This document shows positions 63,830-64,000 of a stretch of 64,000 bases of DNA, piece by piece. Numbering within the stretch: the stretch's first letter is position 1; every line of letters starts with the position of its first letter. The notes under the pieces were generated by a model that was given only the letters and a program-made list of their open reading frames with translations, had not been told where the DNA came from and ran no database searches. The translations under genes and the position numbers were made by a program. Source of the DNA: Dactylorhiza incarnata (lineage: Eukaryota; Streptophyta; Magnoliopsida; Asparagales; Orchidaceae); the NCBI GenBank assembly GCA_033032865.1, contig JAWHQI010000068.1, positions 3,906,001 to 3,970,000 of the forward strand. The letters run 5' to 3'.

Positions 63830-64000
63830 ATGAGTTCCAGTACTCGCCATTTCGCCAAGTCCTACCACCGCTCTGGCCATCCCTCTGCCTCTCCAGCTCA
63901 GATCCTTGCTCGAATGGCCACCTTCTCCAAGGATTCGCACACACGGCGATACAACTCACTGAAGGAGAAGCCATTTCTGTCCCAACGTTTAGTCGATTGG
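63830..64000 (+). CDS. N-terminus of an extra ORF, plant-transposon-protein-like (partial)
   Basis: 57 codons open to the window edge, MSSSTRHFAKSYHRSG... The segment ATFSKDSHTRRYNSLKEKPF followed by LSQRLVDW resembles the start of the 'putative plant transposon protein' / Athila ORF1-like family, which typically has a F-x-(5-8)-RY-x-L-K-x-(R/K)-x-(F/I)-(L/I)-x-(E/Q)-R pattern. The start is chosen for its CCACC ATG context and the TATA 165 bp upstream. Function unknown. Confidence 0.6.
   Translation, partial: MSSSTRHFAKSYHRSGHPSASPAQILARMATFSKDSHTRRYNSLKEKPFLSQRLVDW

Larger units (their letters stand above)
60509..64000 (+). mobile_element. Family-B retrotransposon, 5' part (runs off the window)
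   Basis: LTR 60509-61933, tRNA-Asp primer site 61940-61957, zinc-knuckle ORF 62148-63290, then an internal promoter and a second ORF from 63830. Inserted in the Tat gag fragment. No pol is seen in the 2 kb available. Relationship to Athila is suggested by the primer site and purine-tract style. Confidence 0.8.

Overview
This window is plant nuclear DNA made almost entirely of nested LTR retrotransposons. No host housekeeping gene, tRNA, rRNA or bacterial feature was recognised. The evidence for a plant is: Athila-lineage and Tat-lineage Ty3/gypsy proteins, the latter with two RNase H domains; a copia-type gag with an initiator-Met-tRNA primer site; a chromovirus-type giant LTR; short GT-AG introns of 60-95 bp; and TATA boxes of the TATAAATA type. 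The species cannot be named from the sequence. The layering suggests repeat-rich heterochromatin of a large-genome flowering plant.

Layout. 1-1820: 3' end of a Tat element (tandem-repeat 3' UTR, polypurine tract, 3' LTR with a GC-rich hairpin array). 1821-13498: 3' end of a family I call B (LTR TGATGAGTCCC..., tRNA-Asp primed). Its LTR is split by a complete minus-strand Athila element at 3565-12872 (target duplication ATGAT). 13499-15156: a broken plus-strand copy of a spliced gene that otherwise lies antisense in Tat elements. 15157-16163: a 5'-truncated B LTR. 16164-17021 and 30169-35275: a decayed Athila element, split exactly at its protease active-site codons by a complete young Tat element at 17022-30163 (duplication AGCAT). 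That Tat element has an intact 1874-codon gag-pol, a 97-bp tandem array, and two four-exon genes of about 579 and 335 codons on the opposite strand, each with its own TATA box. 35276-36537: an Athila LTR shared with a second Athila internal region whose gag is split at 37524-45180 by a minus-strand non-autonomous copia element (duplication GAAGA). 45508-59551: a chromovirus-derived LARD on the minus strand, with a 7.6-kb LTR, a 1.9-kb non-coding interior and a truncated second LTR. Each LTR carries about 33 copies of a 44/45-bp twin-hairpin satellite. 59552-60508: Tat 5' fragment. 60509-64000: start of a B element with a zinc-knuckle ORF and a second promoter-driven ORF that runs off the window.

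How the parts may work together. Each LTR family has its own palindromic CG-containing word, clustered just upstream of the LTR TATA box: GTCACGCCCGTGAC in Athila, CGCACGATCGTGCG in B, GCGTCGA in copia, GGCTCGC/GCGAGCC in Tat. In B, copia and Tat the same word recurs at the promoter of an extra non-gag/pol ORF; in copia and Tat it also recurs inside gag coding sequence. This resembles the motif/anti-silencing-protein pairing known for VANDAL transposons, but that link is only an inference.

The most striking single structure is at 34626-34874: four hairpins with an identical 14-nt loop (GAGGATAAAATTCA) and four different, co-varying stems in the 3' non-coding region of the decayed Athila element.
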